From JAEUHM01 sp964538625 (GTDB lineage Bacteria; Verrucomicrobiota; Verrucomicrobiia; Verrucomicrobiales; Verrucomicrobiaceae), in NCBI GenBank assembly GCA_964538625.1, contig CAZIGH010000026.1, forward strand, positions 1-64,000: DNA of 64,000 bases, given 5' to 3'. The position numbers and the translations under genes were made by a program. Positions within the stretch are counted from its first letter, which is position 1. Each line of letters begins with the position of its first letter. Below the pieces are notes generated by a model that was not told the origin of the DNA, ran no database searches, and saw only the letters and a program-made list of their open reading frames with translations. Positions 1 through 7,674 of the stretch are shown here, in pieces.

Positions 1-62
1 TAGTCAGGACCTTGTGCACCATCCAGTGCATGGCGGCAGTCTTAGAACACGTTCTCCACCAG

Positions 63-3000
63 ATGCAACCACGTCTCCTTTCTCTGCTCACCGCATGCCT
101 CACCACGATCGTGGCCAGCGCCCAGCAGCCAGTCAGCCTCTTCGATGGCGAATCCCTTGAGGGCTGGGACTTCAACCCAGCCATCTGGCGCGTCGAAAAC
201 GGCGTCATCACTGGCGGCTCCCGCACCGAGAAAATCCAGCAAAACCACTTCATCTCAACCAAGAAGTCCTACATGAACTTCGAGTTGAAGCTCGCCATCC
301 GTTGCAGTGGTGACCCTACCACAGGAATGATCAACTCCGGCATCCAAATCCGCTCGCGCCGCGAAGGCGAGAGTATGAGTGGTTACCAAGTGGATTGTGG
401 CGCTGGATGGTTTGGCAAAATCTACGATGAACACCGCCGCAACCAAGTCATCGCCCAGGTCATCGATCCAACTGCCCTGGAAAAGGTCATCGACGTCTTT
501 GGCTGGAACGAATACCGCATCCTCGCAGAAGGACCACGCATCCGCACCTGGATCAACGGCGTGCTTGCCCACGACTACACCGAAACCGATCCCAACGTTG
601 CGTTGGACGGCCACATCGCGCCCCAAGTTCACAGTGGCGGCGTTTGCCTTGTGGAAGTGAAGGACATCACCATCACCGAGCTACCGCCCACGCCGGGCGC
701 ACCCACATGGAAAAAGGTGGGCGACCTTCAGCCGAAGGCCAAACCCAAGGCAAAAGCATCCTCATCACCCAAGGGGCGTGACATCTCTTACAACGATGTG
801 CAGGGAACTGCACTCAGCGCCAAAGAACAACTGAAAAAGTTCAAACTACCCGAGGGCTATGAGATCGAACTCGTCGTGCAGGAGAGCGACGGAATAGGAA
901 AGTTTGTCAGCGTCTATTTTGACCACCGAGGGCGCATGTGGACTCAGACCGCCCTCGAGTATCCCGTGGATGCGAATGAAAACCCTGCCGCAGCCGAGGC
1001 CGTCTATGCCTCACGAGGAAGGGACAAAGTGCTCGTTTACCCACGAGAATCCCTCACCTCCAACCTTCCCGAAAACGGCCTCACTGACCCCACCGTCTTC
1101 GCAGATGGCCTCGCCATCCCCCTCGGCATTTTGCCATGGGGAAATGGTGACGCCTGCTACGTGCAGCACGGCCATGACTTGAAGCTCTACAAAGACACCA
1201 ACGGAGATGGCAAGGCGGACACCTTCGATGTCGTCCTGACCGGGTTCGGTGTTCAGGACTCTCACCTCTTTCCCCACCAGTTCACCCGTGCACCCGGCGG
1301 TTGGATTTGGATGGCACAGGGACTTTTCAACCACAGCCTAGTGCGCCAACCCGGGAGCGAAACGACCGTTGAGTGGGCCAAATGCAGCATGGCACGCATG
1401 CGCCCCGATGGCGCAGGTTTCGAAGTCATCAGCACAGGGCCCAACAACATCTGGGGCCTCGTATTCACGCGCGCCGGAGAAGCCTTCATACAGGAAGCCA
1501 ATGATTACGGCTACCCCATCATGCCCTTCCATGAATACGCCTACTATCCCGGAGGCATGGAAGGACTCAAGAAGAGCTATCAACCCGACTTTCCTCCGCA
1601 GGCAGAGTTTCGAATGGGTGGAACCGGCCTGAGCGGACTGGCACTGATCGAAAGCGGCCCACTGCGGGACACCCAAGCCACCTACACCATGGCAGTAGCC
1701 AACCCCATCACCTCCAAGGTCCAGACCGTCGCTATGCACCGGGACGGAGCGTGGTGGAAGCTCGCTCAGCTCCCAGATTTCATCACCTGTGAAGACCCCT
1801 TCTTCCGCCCCGTCGCGCTTACCAACGGGCCAGATGGCTGCATCTACATCGTGGACTGGTACAACAAAATCATCTCCCACAACGAAGTGCCCAGAGCGCA
1901 TCCAGATCGTGACAAAACGCGGGGCCGCATCTGGCGTGTGAAACCCACAGGCACCAACCCGGAAGTTCCGGACTTCACCAAACTGAGCCAGAAAGCGCTT
2001 GAGGCCCATCTAGGTGAGGAGCCAGTAGGAAGGGCACATCTAGCATGGCAAGAACTCCAGGACCGCAATCAACTGCCTGAGGACCATTGGGCAGCGAAAG
2101 AGTATATGGCTGACACCCAGCCCGGAAGGATCATCCAGCTTGGACGGGCCTTGACGCTTCAGAACATCCCCGAGCTCCTCACCTTTGCCAAACCTTCCCT
2201 TCCGGGTCCCACCATGCCCTCCTCCCGCGGACCGAAACCCATCCCTGTGCGTGAAGCATACGACCGCGAATTCGAGCGCTTTTTGGTGCGCATGTTCCTG
2301 GAACGCCACCCCGACCTCGTCACCCAGTTCCTAGGCTCTGAAAAAGCCAGCCAACTGCCCATCGAAGCGCTCGTGCTCGCTACACTGGCGCTCGAACCTC
2401 AAAGCAGCTCCGCCCACGTGGCCAACCTCCTGCCAAGACTCGAGCGCGCTCCAAACGAAGAAGAACTGCTTCGGTTGGCACAGTTTCCAAACGAGCCCGG
2501 CGTTGGCACATCCTTGAAAGCCCTCTTAGCGAACGACAAGACCAGGCTGGCCATAGCTGAGAAGTTGTTGGCGCAACGCACCAAGCTCAATGCCCCGCAG
2601 ATTGCACCCCTATTGACCGACGCAGCCCGCGCCCTATTACAAGTGGCACCCACTGTCGCGTTGCAGCTCATCGGTGGCTTCCAACTTACAACCCTAGAAG
2701 CCGATCTCCTGGCCATGACCAAGGCCGAAGGCAGCCCCTCGTCTTCCGATAGCGCAGCGAGGACGGAACTACGCCGAGCCACATTGCTCACCCTTCGCGA
2801 CCTCCGCAGCGACGCGGCGGAACACTTCGCCACCATCGCGCAGACGGATACCCATGCACTCGTTCGAGAGGCGGCGCTCGAAGCACTCGCAGCCTCACGC
2901 TCCCCTGATGCAGGCACGAAGCTCTTGGCGCTTTATCCATCCCTGCAGCCCGTGCAACGCCGCAGCTCGCTGAGTGCACTCTCCAGCACCAAGAACGGGG

Positions 3001-4169
3001 CGCGGACCATCGTCGCCGCGCTCCTGGACAAGTCACTACCACAAACGGATCTGGATGGCCCCACCGTGGAACGCCTCGCCACCGTGTTGGGAGATGATCC
3101 GGCGCTGGACCAGCTCCAGGAGCTGCTCGGCGGTGCCTTTCGCGAGGTATGGCTGTTCGATGGCCAAGAAAACGCTTGGGTCGATGCCAACGTTACCCTG
3201 GAAGGCCCCTTCACCGTAGAGGCATGGGTAAAGCTGGCTCCAGGCATCGGCAACGAAGACTGCCTTCTAGGTGTACCGGGCGGCATCCAGCTTAACTTCT
3301 TCCAATCCAGGTTCCGCGTCTATGCCGGCCCAGAGCTTCATGATGTCTGCGTCTCCAATAAACCCATCACCCCCGATATGTGGACGCATCTGGCTGTTAC
3401 GCGCGATGCAGCAGGGAACTTGAAGCTCTATCAGAATGGAGAGCTGGATGCCGTCGGCACCCGCCCCGCCCCGCAGAAGTGGGAAGGCTGCCGCATTGGC
3501 TGGAGCGGACCTGCGAAGGGCACCGAAGGTGCCGTCACAGAGTTTCGCGTGTGGGGAGTAGAGCGTAGCGCAGCGCAGATACGGGAGGGCTTCGACAGGA
3601 CCTATTCGTCCAATCACTCGTATCAAACCTATCCGAACCCACCCGTGGCTGACTCCCTCGGTGTTCGCTTGGCCAAGACCATCGACACCCCACCCCTGCT
3701 CACGGAGCAGCAGGCGCAAGCGCTCGAGGCCAAGTTTGCAAGACTCACCGCCCTGGCGGCAAAGGGGAATGCGGAGCGTGGCAAACCCCTCCGTGCACTC
3801 TGTCTCTCCTGTCACCAGATCGGCAGCGAAGGCGCTCAGATAGGTCCCAACCTGAGTGGCGTCGGTGCCATGGGACTGGAAGCCATCCTGCGCAACATCC
3901 TCACCCCAAACGCCGCCATGGAACCCGGCTACCGCATCTACCGCGCAGAGATGAAGAATGGCGACTTGGTGGACGCCTTCTACGTCAGCGAGGACACAGA
4001 CGCCGTGGTCATACGCCAGCCAGGCACGGCAGACCGCCGCCTGCCCAAGACCGAAATCCGTTCCACCCGTTTCATCCGCCGCAGCCTCATGCCAGAGGGT
4101 CTTCTGGACGCCCTACCAGACCAGCAGGCCGCCGACCTGCTCGCCTACCTGCTCACGCTCAAAGGCTAG
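63..4169 (+). CDS. Secreted DUF1080 / PVC-type dehydrogenase / LamG / cytochrome c fusion protein
   Basis: Very large exported protein (1368 aa). I start it at the ATG at 63 because this gives a clean signal peptide (MQPRLLSLLTACL... cut near ASA-QQ); an upstream in-frame ATG at 12 adds only non-signal residues. Domains in order: DUF1080 (3-keto-disaccharide hydrolase/LamG-like fold) about 25-210; a linker rich in Lys/Pro/Ala; a PVC-type beta-propeller dehydrogenase domain about 255-640; alpha-helical HEAT-like repeats about 740-1000; a second concanavalin-like LamG domain about 1040-1180; and a C-terminal cytochrome c-like domain with the haem motif CLSCH near residue 1247. Such proteins are abundant in Verrucomicrobiota and Planctomycetota and are thought to act on sugars or alcohols in the periplasm, passing electrons to the haem. 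The substrate cannot be read from sequence. Its TAG stop overlaps the convergent downstream gene. Confidence 0.85.
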   Translation: MQPRLLSLLTACLTTIVASAQQPVSLFDGESLEGWDFNPAIWRVENGVITGGSRTEKIQQNHFISTKKSYMNFELKLAIRCSGDPTTGMINSGIQIRSRREGESMSGYQVDCGAGWFGKIYDEHRRNQVIAQVIDPTALEKVIDVFGWNEYRILAEGPRIRTWINGVLAHDYTETDPNVALDGHIAPQVHSGGVCLVEVKDITITELPPTPGAPTWKKVGDLQPKAKPKAKASSSPKGRDISYNDVQGTALSAKEQLKKFKLPEGYEIELVVQESDGIGKFVSVYFDHRGRMWTQTALEYPVDANENPAAAEAVYASRGRDKVLVYPRESLTSNLPENGLTDPTVFADGLAIPLGILPWGNGDACYVQHGHDLKLYKDTNGDGKADTFDVVLTGFGVQDSHLFPHQFTRAPGGWIWMAQGLFNHSLVRQPGSETTVEWAKCSMARMRPDGAGFEVISTGPNNIWGLVFTRAGEAFIQEANDYGYPIMPFHEYAYYPGGMEGLKKSYQPDFPPQAEFRMGGTGLSGLALIESGPLRDTQATYTMAVANPITSKVQTVAMHRDGAWWKLAQLPDFITCEDPFFRPVALTNGPDGCIYIVDWYNKIISHNEVPRAHPDRDKTRGRIWRVKPTGTNPEVPDFTKLSQKALEAHLGEEPVGRAHLAWQELQDRNQLPEDHWAAKEYMADTQPGRIIQLGRALTLQNIPELLTFAKPSLPGPTMPSSRGPKPIPVREAYDREFERFLVRMFLERHPDLVTQFLGSEKASQLPIEALVLATLALEPQSSSAHVANLLPRLERAPNEEELLRLAQFPNEPGVGTSLKALLANDKTRLAIAEKLLAQRTKLNAPQIAPLLTDAARALLQVAPTVALQLIGGFQLTTLEADLLAMTKAEGSPSSSDSAARTELRRATLLTLRDLRSDAAEHFATIAQTDTHALVREAALEALAASRSPDAGTKLLALYPSLQPVQRRSSLSALSSTKNGARTIVAALLDKSLPQTDLDGPTVERLATVLGDDPALDQLQELLGGAFREVWLFDGQENAWVDANVTLEGPFTVEAWVKLAPGIGNEDCLLGVPGGIQLNFFQSRFRVYAGPELHDVCVSNKPITPDMWTHLAVTRDAAGNLKLYQNGELDAVGTRPAPQKWEGCRIGWSGPAKGTEGAVTEFRVWGVERSAAQIREGFDRTYSSNHSYQTYPNPPVADSLGVRLAKTIDTPPLLTEQQAQALEAKFARLTALAAKGNAERGKPLRALCLSCHQIGSEGAQIGPNLSGVGAMGLEAILRNILTPNAAMEPGYRIYRAEMKNGDLVDAFYVSEDTDAVVIRQPGTADRRLPKTEIRSTRFIRRSLMPEGLLDALPDQQAADLLAYLLTLKG

Positions 4170-4684
4170 CGTGCGGGCTTGGTAGAGGGCTTGAGCTTCT
4201 TGAGATCGTAACCGCGCTGGGCATACCAGTCCTTGGTGTGGTTGCCCTCAGGAGCACCGCGTCCGCCACCGCTGTAGCGGTAGAGCAGATTCCCCTGCTC
4301 ATTCTTCAGCTGACCGCTAGGGCTGCGATTGCTGGAGCTAGATGAAGTCTTTTTGGAACTGCCAGAGCTGCTCCTGTGATCACGATCGTGATCATCATGA
4401 TTATGACCGTAGTAGCCACCGTTGCGCGGGCAGCAGCAGGGGTTCCGCCGACATCTGGAACAGGTGTATCCATGATAGCCACCACCGTAGTATGGCCGGT
4501 TGTAGTAGCCGCCGCCGTAAGACGGCCGGTTGTAATACGGAGTGCTCTGGTAGGAACTGCTCACATAGCCGTCACCATAGCCACCCCCATACCCGCCGTA
4601 GTAGGGGTCATCATAAACCATGCAGCTTGCGAGCAGAAACGTCGCAAGAGTGCCGAATGCGAAGCGAGCAATGAAAGTCTTCAT
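4166..4684 (-). CDS. Gly/Tyr-rich putative lipoprotein
   Basis: A 172-aa protein starting at MKTFIARFAFG, with a short hydrophobic segment ending in a lipobox-like LLASC, so probably an outer-membrane or periplasmic lipoprotein. The mature part begins with many Tyr/Gly repeats (YGGGY, YNRPYYGGG), followed by a Cys cluster (CSRCRRNPCCC), a His/Asp stretch, a Ser run, and a more ordered C-terminal tail containing KDWYAQRGYDLKKLKP. The reading frame extends upstream to 4741, but only the start at 4684 gives a signal sequence. The stop shares the bases CTAG (4166-4169) with the stop of the convergent gene. Function unknown; the Tyr/Gly composition resembles surface or structural proteins. Confidence 0.7.
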   Translation of the reverse strand: MKTFIARFAFGTLATFLLASCMVYDDPYYGGYGGGYGDGYVSSSYQSTPYYNRPSYGGGYYNRPYYGGGYHGYTCSRCRRNPCCCPRNGGYYGHNHDDHDRDHRSSSGSSKKTSSSSSNRSPSGQLKNEQGNLLYRYSGGGRGAPEGNHTKDWYAQRGYDLKKLKPSTKPAR

Positions 4685-4794
4685 AGTAGCGGGAACCAAA
4701 GGGGGAGATGTTAACATGGACGGAATGCCAGGGAACTTCATTCAAAATGAGGCCCTGAAAAAAACCAACTCAGCGAGCGAAAAACAGGGCACCA

Positions 4795-5682
4795 TCACAC
4801 ATCACAAATCCCCACCGCCTGCTTGAGAGAGGCGAGTTTGTCCGGGCGCTTCGGAATGAACTCCTGTCCCACGTGACCCTTGTAACCCGTCTCCACGATG
4901 GCCCGCATGATCGCTGGGTAGTAGAGCTCCTGAGATTCGTCAATCTCCGCCCGGCCCGGTACGCCGCCCGTGTGGTAGTGGGCAAAGTATGCGTGATCAC
5001 GCCTGATGGTGGCGATGATGTCTCCCTCCATGATCTGCATGTGATAGATATCGAACAGCAGGCCAAAGTGTTCGCTGCTCAGACGCTTGCACAACTCCAC
5101 TCCCCATGCGGACTTATCACACTGATAGTCTGGATGATTGACGCGGCTGTTGAGCAGTTCCATCACCAGCTTGACGCCATGTTTTTCCGCCAGGGGCAGC
5201 ACCTTTTTTAGACCGTTGACACAGTTTTCCAGGCCCTGCTCATCATCCATCCCGTTGCGGTTGCCCGAGAAGCAAATCACGTTTTTTGCGCCGAACTCAG
5301 CGCACGCCTTCAGGTGCAGCTCATACGCCTGCACCAGGAGATCATGGTTGGCAGGATGGTTGAAGCCGTGCGGTATGCTGCCGATAGCCTTATCCTCCTT
5401 GTCCTTGATGGTGGGAAAGCTCACAATCGCACTCGTCAGACCGTGCTTCTGGAGGGTGGGGAAATCTTCCGGGTCAGTGAGTTCGATCGACGTCAGCCCC
5501 ATCTCCTTTCCTGCACGGCACAGGTCCTCCAGCTCTATCCCCTTGTAGCACCACTTGCAAACCGAGTGGTTGATCCTGCCCTTCAACCCGGAGGCCGCAT
5601 CCGCAGCCGAGAGACGATGGGACAAACCAGCTGCAGCCAGGGCGGCGGAGCTGGCAGTGAGAAAGTGACGACGGTTGTTCAT
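4795..5682 (-). CDS. Tat-exported sugar phosphate isomerase/epimerase-like TIM barrel protein
   Basis: A 295-aa protein of the xylose-isomerase-like TIM barrel superfamily (AP endonuclease 2 fold; hydroxypyruvate isomerase/sugar epimerase group). The N-terminus NNRRHFLTASSAALAAAG is a twin-arginine signal, implying export of a folded, probably metal-containing enzyme. Visible family features are TSIELTDPEDFPTLQ early in the barrel, KNVICFSGNRNG in the middle, the metal-site regions KLVMELLNSR and GLLFDIYHMQIMEGD, and the late HYHTGGVPGR and GHVGQEF. All are typical of hydroxypyruvate isomerase-like proteins. It is divergent from mazG, so it is probably its own transcription unit. The precise substrate is unknown. 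Confidence 0.8.
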   Translation of the reverse strand: MNNRRHFLTASSAALAAAGLSHRLSAADAASGLKGRINHSVCKWCYKGIELEDLCRAGKEMGLTSIELTDPEDFPTLQKHGLTSAIVSFPTIKDKEDKAIGSIPHGFNHPANHDLLVQAYELHLKACAEFGAKNVICFSGNRNGMDDEQGLENCVNGLKKVLPLAEKHGVKLVMELLNSRVNHPDYQCDKSAWGVELCKRLSSEHFGLLFDIYHMQIMEGDIIATIRRDHAYFAHYHTGGVPGRAEIDESQELYYPAIMRAIVETGYKGHVGQEFIPKRPDKLASLKQAVGICDV

Positions 5683-5795
5683 GCGAGTGGGTCAGATGCT
5701 GACAAAGAAGCATTGAGAAGGGAAGCCAAAAGCTCATCCTCATCCCATCAACGTGAAAGGCCGAGACCATTTGCGCTTTCTGGCACCCGCCCCTC

Positions 5796-6611
5796 ATGCT
5801 AACCACGCGCATGCCCCTTCCCATCCCTCCAGAAGACCTCCCCCCCTTCGAGCGGCTGCGTGCCGTCGTTCATTGTCTCCGAGCGCCGGGCGGTTGCCCC
5901 TGGGACAGGGAGCAAACTCACACCTCCCTCATTCCTCATCTCATCGAGGAAGCCTACGAAGTGGCAGACGCCATCCGCAGCGGTGACCCGGCACAAATGG
6001 CAGATGAGCTGGGCGATCTCCTGCTCCAGCCCGTGTTGCAGGCAGAAATCGCCAGTGAAACCGGCACCTTCGACATCGACAGCGTGGCACGCGCCATCAC
6101 CGAAAAGCTCATCCGGCGTCATCCGCACGTCTTTGGAGAGTCGAACGCCGCCACCACGGACGCCGTACTGACCCAGTGGGAGGCCATCAAACGCACCGAG
6201 AAAGGTGATGCGCCGCAGTCCGCGCTTCACGGCATCTCGCCAGGATTGCCCTCCCTCATGAGAGCGCAAAAACTTCAAAAAAAGGCGGCCAAAGTGGGCT
6301 TCGACTGGGCGGATGCGGCACCCGTGCTAGGGAAGATCCGCGAGGAGACGACCGAACTTGAAGAAGCCATGATGTCTGGCCCGGCGGCGGCACTGGAACA
6401 CGAAGTGGGAGATCTGCTCTTCAGCGTCGTCAACCTGGCCCGCAAGCTCGGAATCGACTCCGAGGCTGCCCTGGCCGCAGCGAACACGCGCTTCACCCGC
6501 CGCTTCGAAGCTGTGGAATCTCAGCTGAGTGAACAAGGCAAGAGCCTCCCCGGTGCCACAATGGAAGAGATGGACGCCGCTTGGGAAAAGGCCAAGTCCG
6601 CAGGGCTTTGA
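5796..6611 (+). CDS. mazG: Nucleoside triphosphate pyrophosphohydrolase MazG
   Basis: A 271-aa protein with two MazG (all-alpha NTP-PPase) domains, as in the E. coli enzyme, which hydrolyses (d)NTPs to monophosphates and pyrophosphate and cleans the nucleotide pool. The first domain contains GCPWDREQTH followed by the metal-binding helix LIEEAYEVADAI and ADELGDLLLQ. The second has EETTELEEAM and HEVGDLLFSVVNLAR; these E-x-x-E/D and E-x-x-D pairs bind Mg2+. An alternative start lies five codons on, at MPLPIPPEDLPP. It stands just upstream of the rpmH cluster, with about 190 bp containing a likely promoter between them. Confidence 0.93.
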   Translation: MLTTRMPLPIPPEDLPPFERLRAVVHCLRAPGGCPWDREQTHTSLIPHLIEEAYEVADAIRSGDPAQMADELGDLLLQPVLQAEIASETGTFDIDSVARAITEKLIRRHPHVFGESNAATTDAVLTQWEAIKRTEKGDAPQSALHGISPGLPSLMRAQKLQKKAAKVGFDWADAAPVLGKIREETTELEEAMMSGPAAALEHEVGDLLFSVVNLARKLGIDSEAALAAANTRFTRRFEAVESQLSEQGKSLPGATMEEMDAAWEKAKSAGL

Positions 6612-6677
6612 GCGCAGTGCACGGGCCCAGCCAAAGCGCGAAAATTTTTGTAACTTTTGAAGCGCCCAACGCTCAGT

Positions 6678-6705
6678 TTGACAACTTGGCGGCTTCAGCT
6701 AGTAT
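6678..6705 (+). promoter_or_regulatory. Probable sigma-70 promoter of rpmH operon
   Basis: A perfect -35 hexamer TTGACA (6678-6683) is followed after 16 bp by TAGTAT (6700-6705), a 4-of-6 match to the -10 consensus. It lies about 100 bp upstream of rpmH. A GC-rich hairpin (7-bp stem 6708-6714/6724-6730) directly follows and would lie in the leader. Assignment is by pattern only. Confidence 0.5.
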
Positions 6706-6805
6706 GCGCGCCCCCGTTTCGCCGGGGCGCTGACCCTTGGGTTTCTCACCTGCAGGGTCTCGCTCCCGCCGAGGCGCATCACAAGCCACTTTCACCCACA
6801 AGCCT

Positions 6806-6988
6806 ATGAGCAAGAGGACCTACCAACCATCCAAGAGAACGCGCAAGCAGCAGTTCGGCTTCCGTGCGCGCATGAAAACGGCCGAGGGCCGCGACATCTT
6901 GCGCCGTCGCCGCCGTGCTGGGCGCAAGCGTCTCCTGCCCAAGGGCGTGGAAGTTCACTTCAAGCGCCACACCGTTCAGCACGGCTGA
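6806..6988 (+). CDS. rpmH: 50S ribosomal protein L34
   Basis: A 60-aa highly basic protein, a component of the large ribosomal subunit. It begins with the L34 signature KRTYQPSKRTRKQQFGFRAR and continues with RMKTAEGRDILRRRRRAGRKRL. The start is the ATG at 6806, because the frame upstream (to 6737) does not match the family. Most bacterial L34 proteins are about 44-50 residues; this one carries a C-terminal extension of about 14 residues (PKGVEVHFKRHTVQHG). It heads the conserved rpmH-rnpA-yidD-yidC-jag array, usually found near the replication origin. Confidence 0.97.
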   Translation: MSKRTYQPSKRTRKQQFGFRARMKTAEGRDILRRRRRAGRKRLLPKGVEVHFKRHTVQHG

Positions 6989-7024
6989 ACCGGTGGCGGA
7001 GACCCGGGATGACGGGTGCCTCCC

Positions 7025-7381
7025 ATGCGTTTGCCATCCACGCTGCGCATCAAAGCCTCGCGAGATTTCGCGCGGCTGAAGCGTGAGGGCACAGGCCATC
7101 AGGGACGCTTCTTGGTCCTGTCGGTTCTCCACGACGACGCGGCACTGCCCTTCCGTTTCGGTCTGGTCACCACGCGTCGGCTCGGTCCGGCAGTGGTTCG
7201 GAATCGGGTTCGGCGTCTCTTGCGAGAAGCGATTCGGGAACAGCAAACCAAGATTAAGCCCGGCGTCATGATGATCGTCATTGCCCGATGGAGAGCGCCG
7301 GAGGCCAGCCTGAATGACCTCAAAAAAGATTGGCTTAAAACAGCGGCCAGAGCCGGCATTCTGAATCCCGAGTCAACGTGA
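7025..7381 (+). CDS. rnpA: Ribonuclease P protein component
   Basis: A 118-aa basic protein that assists the catalytic RNase P RNA in 5' maturation of tRNA. Family features: an early LRIKASRDFARLKREG, the FGLVTTRRLGPAVVRNRVRRLLREAIR segment containing the RNR-type RNA-binding helix, and a C-terminal DLKKDWLKTAAR. ATG at 7025 is chosen; a GTG three codons earlier (7016) is also possible. It lies 36 bp after rpmH, and its stop codon directly abuts the yidD start at 7382. The RNase P RNA gene itself is not in the window. Confidence 0.95.
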   Translation: MRLPSTLRIKASRDFARLKREGTGHQGRFLVLSVLHDDAALPFRFGLVTTRRLGPAVVRNRVRRLLREAIREQQTKIKPGVMMIVIARWRAPEASLNDLKKDWLKTAARAGILNPEST

Positions 7382-7645
7382 ATGAAATGGACCATTTGCC
7401 TGCTGATTCGCTTTTACCAGCGGGTGTTGTCCCCGGCCATCCACTTCATCGGCGGCCCAGGTTTTGGTTGTCGTTACGATCCGACCTGCTCGGAGTATGT
7501 TTTGCAGGCCGTCCAGAAGCACGGCTCACTCAGGGGGAGCTGGCTTGGCATCAAGCGGCTCGCCCGTTGTCACCCCTGGGGAGGGCATGGTTATGATCCT
7601 GTGCCTGAACCACCTAGCCCCCACGATCATCCCCCTACACCGTAG
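7382..7645 (+). CDS. yidD: Membrane protein insertion efficiency factor YidD
   Basis: An 87-aa protein of the YidD (UPF0161) family, which acts with YidC in inserting inner-membrane proteins. It shows the family hallmarks: an amphipathic N-terminal helix (LLIRFYQRVLSPAI), then CRYDPTCSEYVLQAV, followed by GSWLGIKRLARCHPWGGHGYDPVP. The start codon directly follows the rnpA stop, consistent with translational coupling. The Pro/His-rich tail after the core is short and of no recognised function. Confidence 0.95.
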   Translation: MKWTICLLIRFYQRVLSPAIHFIGGPGFGCRYDPTCSEYVLQAVQKHGSLRGSWLGIKRLARCHPWGGHGYDPVPEPPSPHDHPPTP

Positions 7646-7674
7646 CACACTGAGTGCTGCTCCAAACTGAACTC

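Noticed and set aside
1..6805. Replication origin next to rpmH
   Set aside because: The rpmH cluster is often near oriC, but I saw no dnaA gene and no convincing cluster of DnaA boxes in this window.
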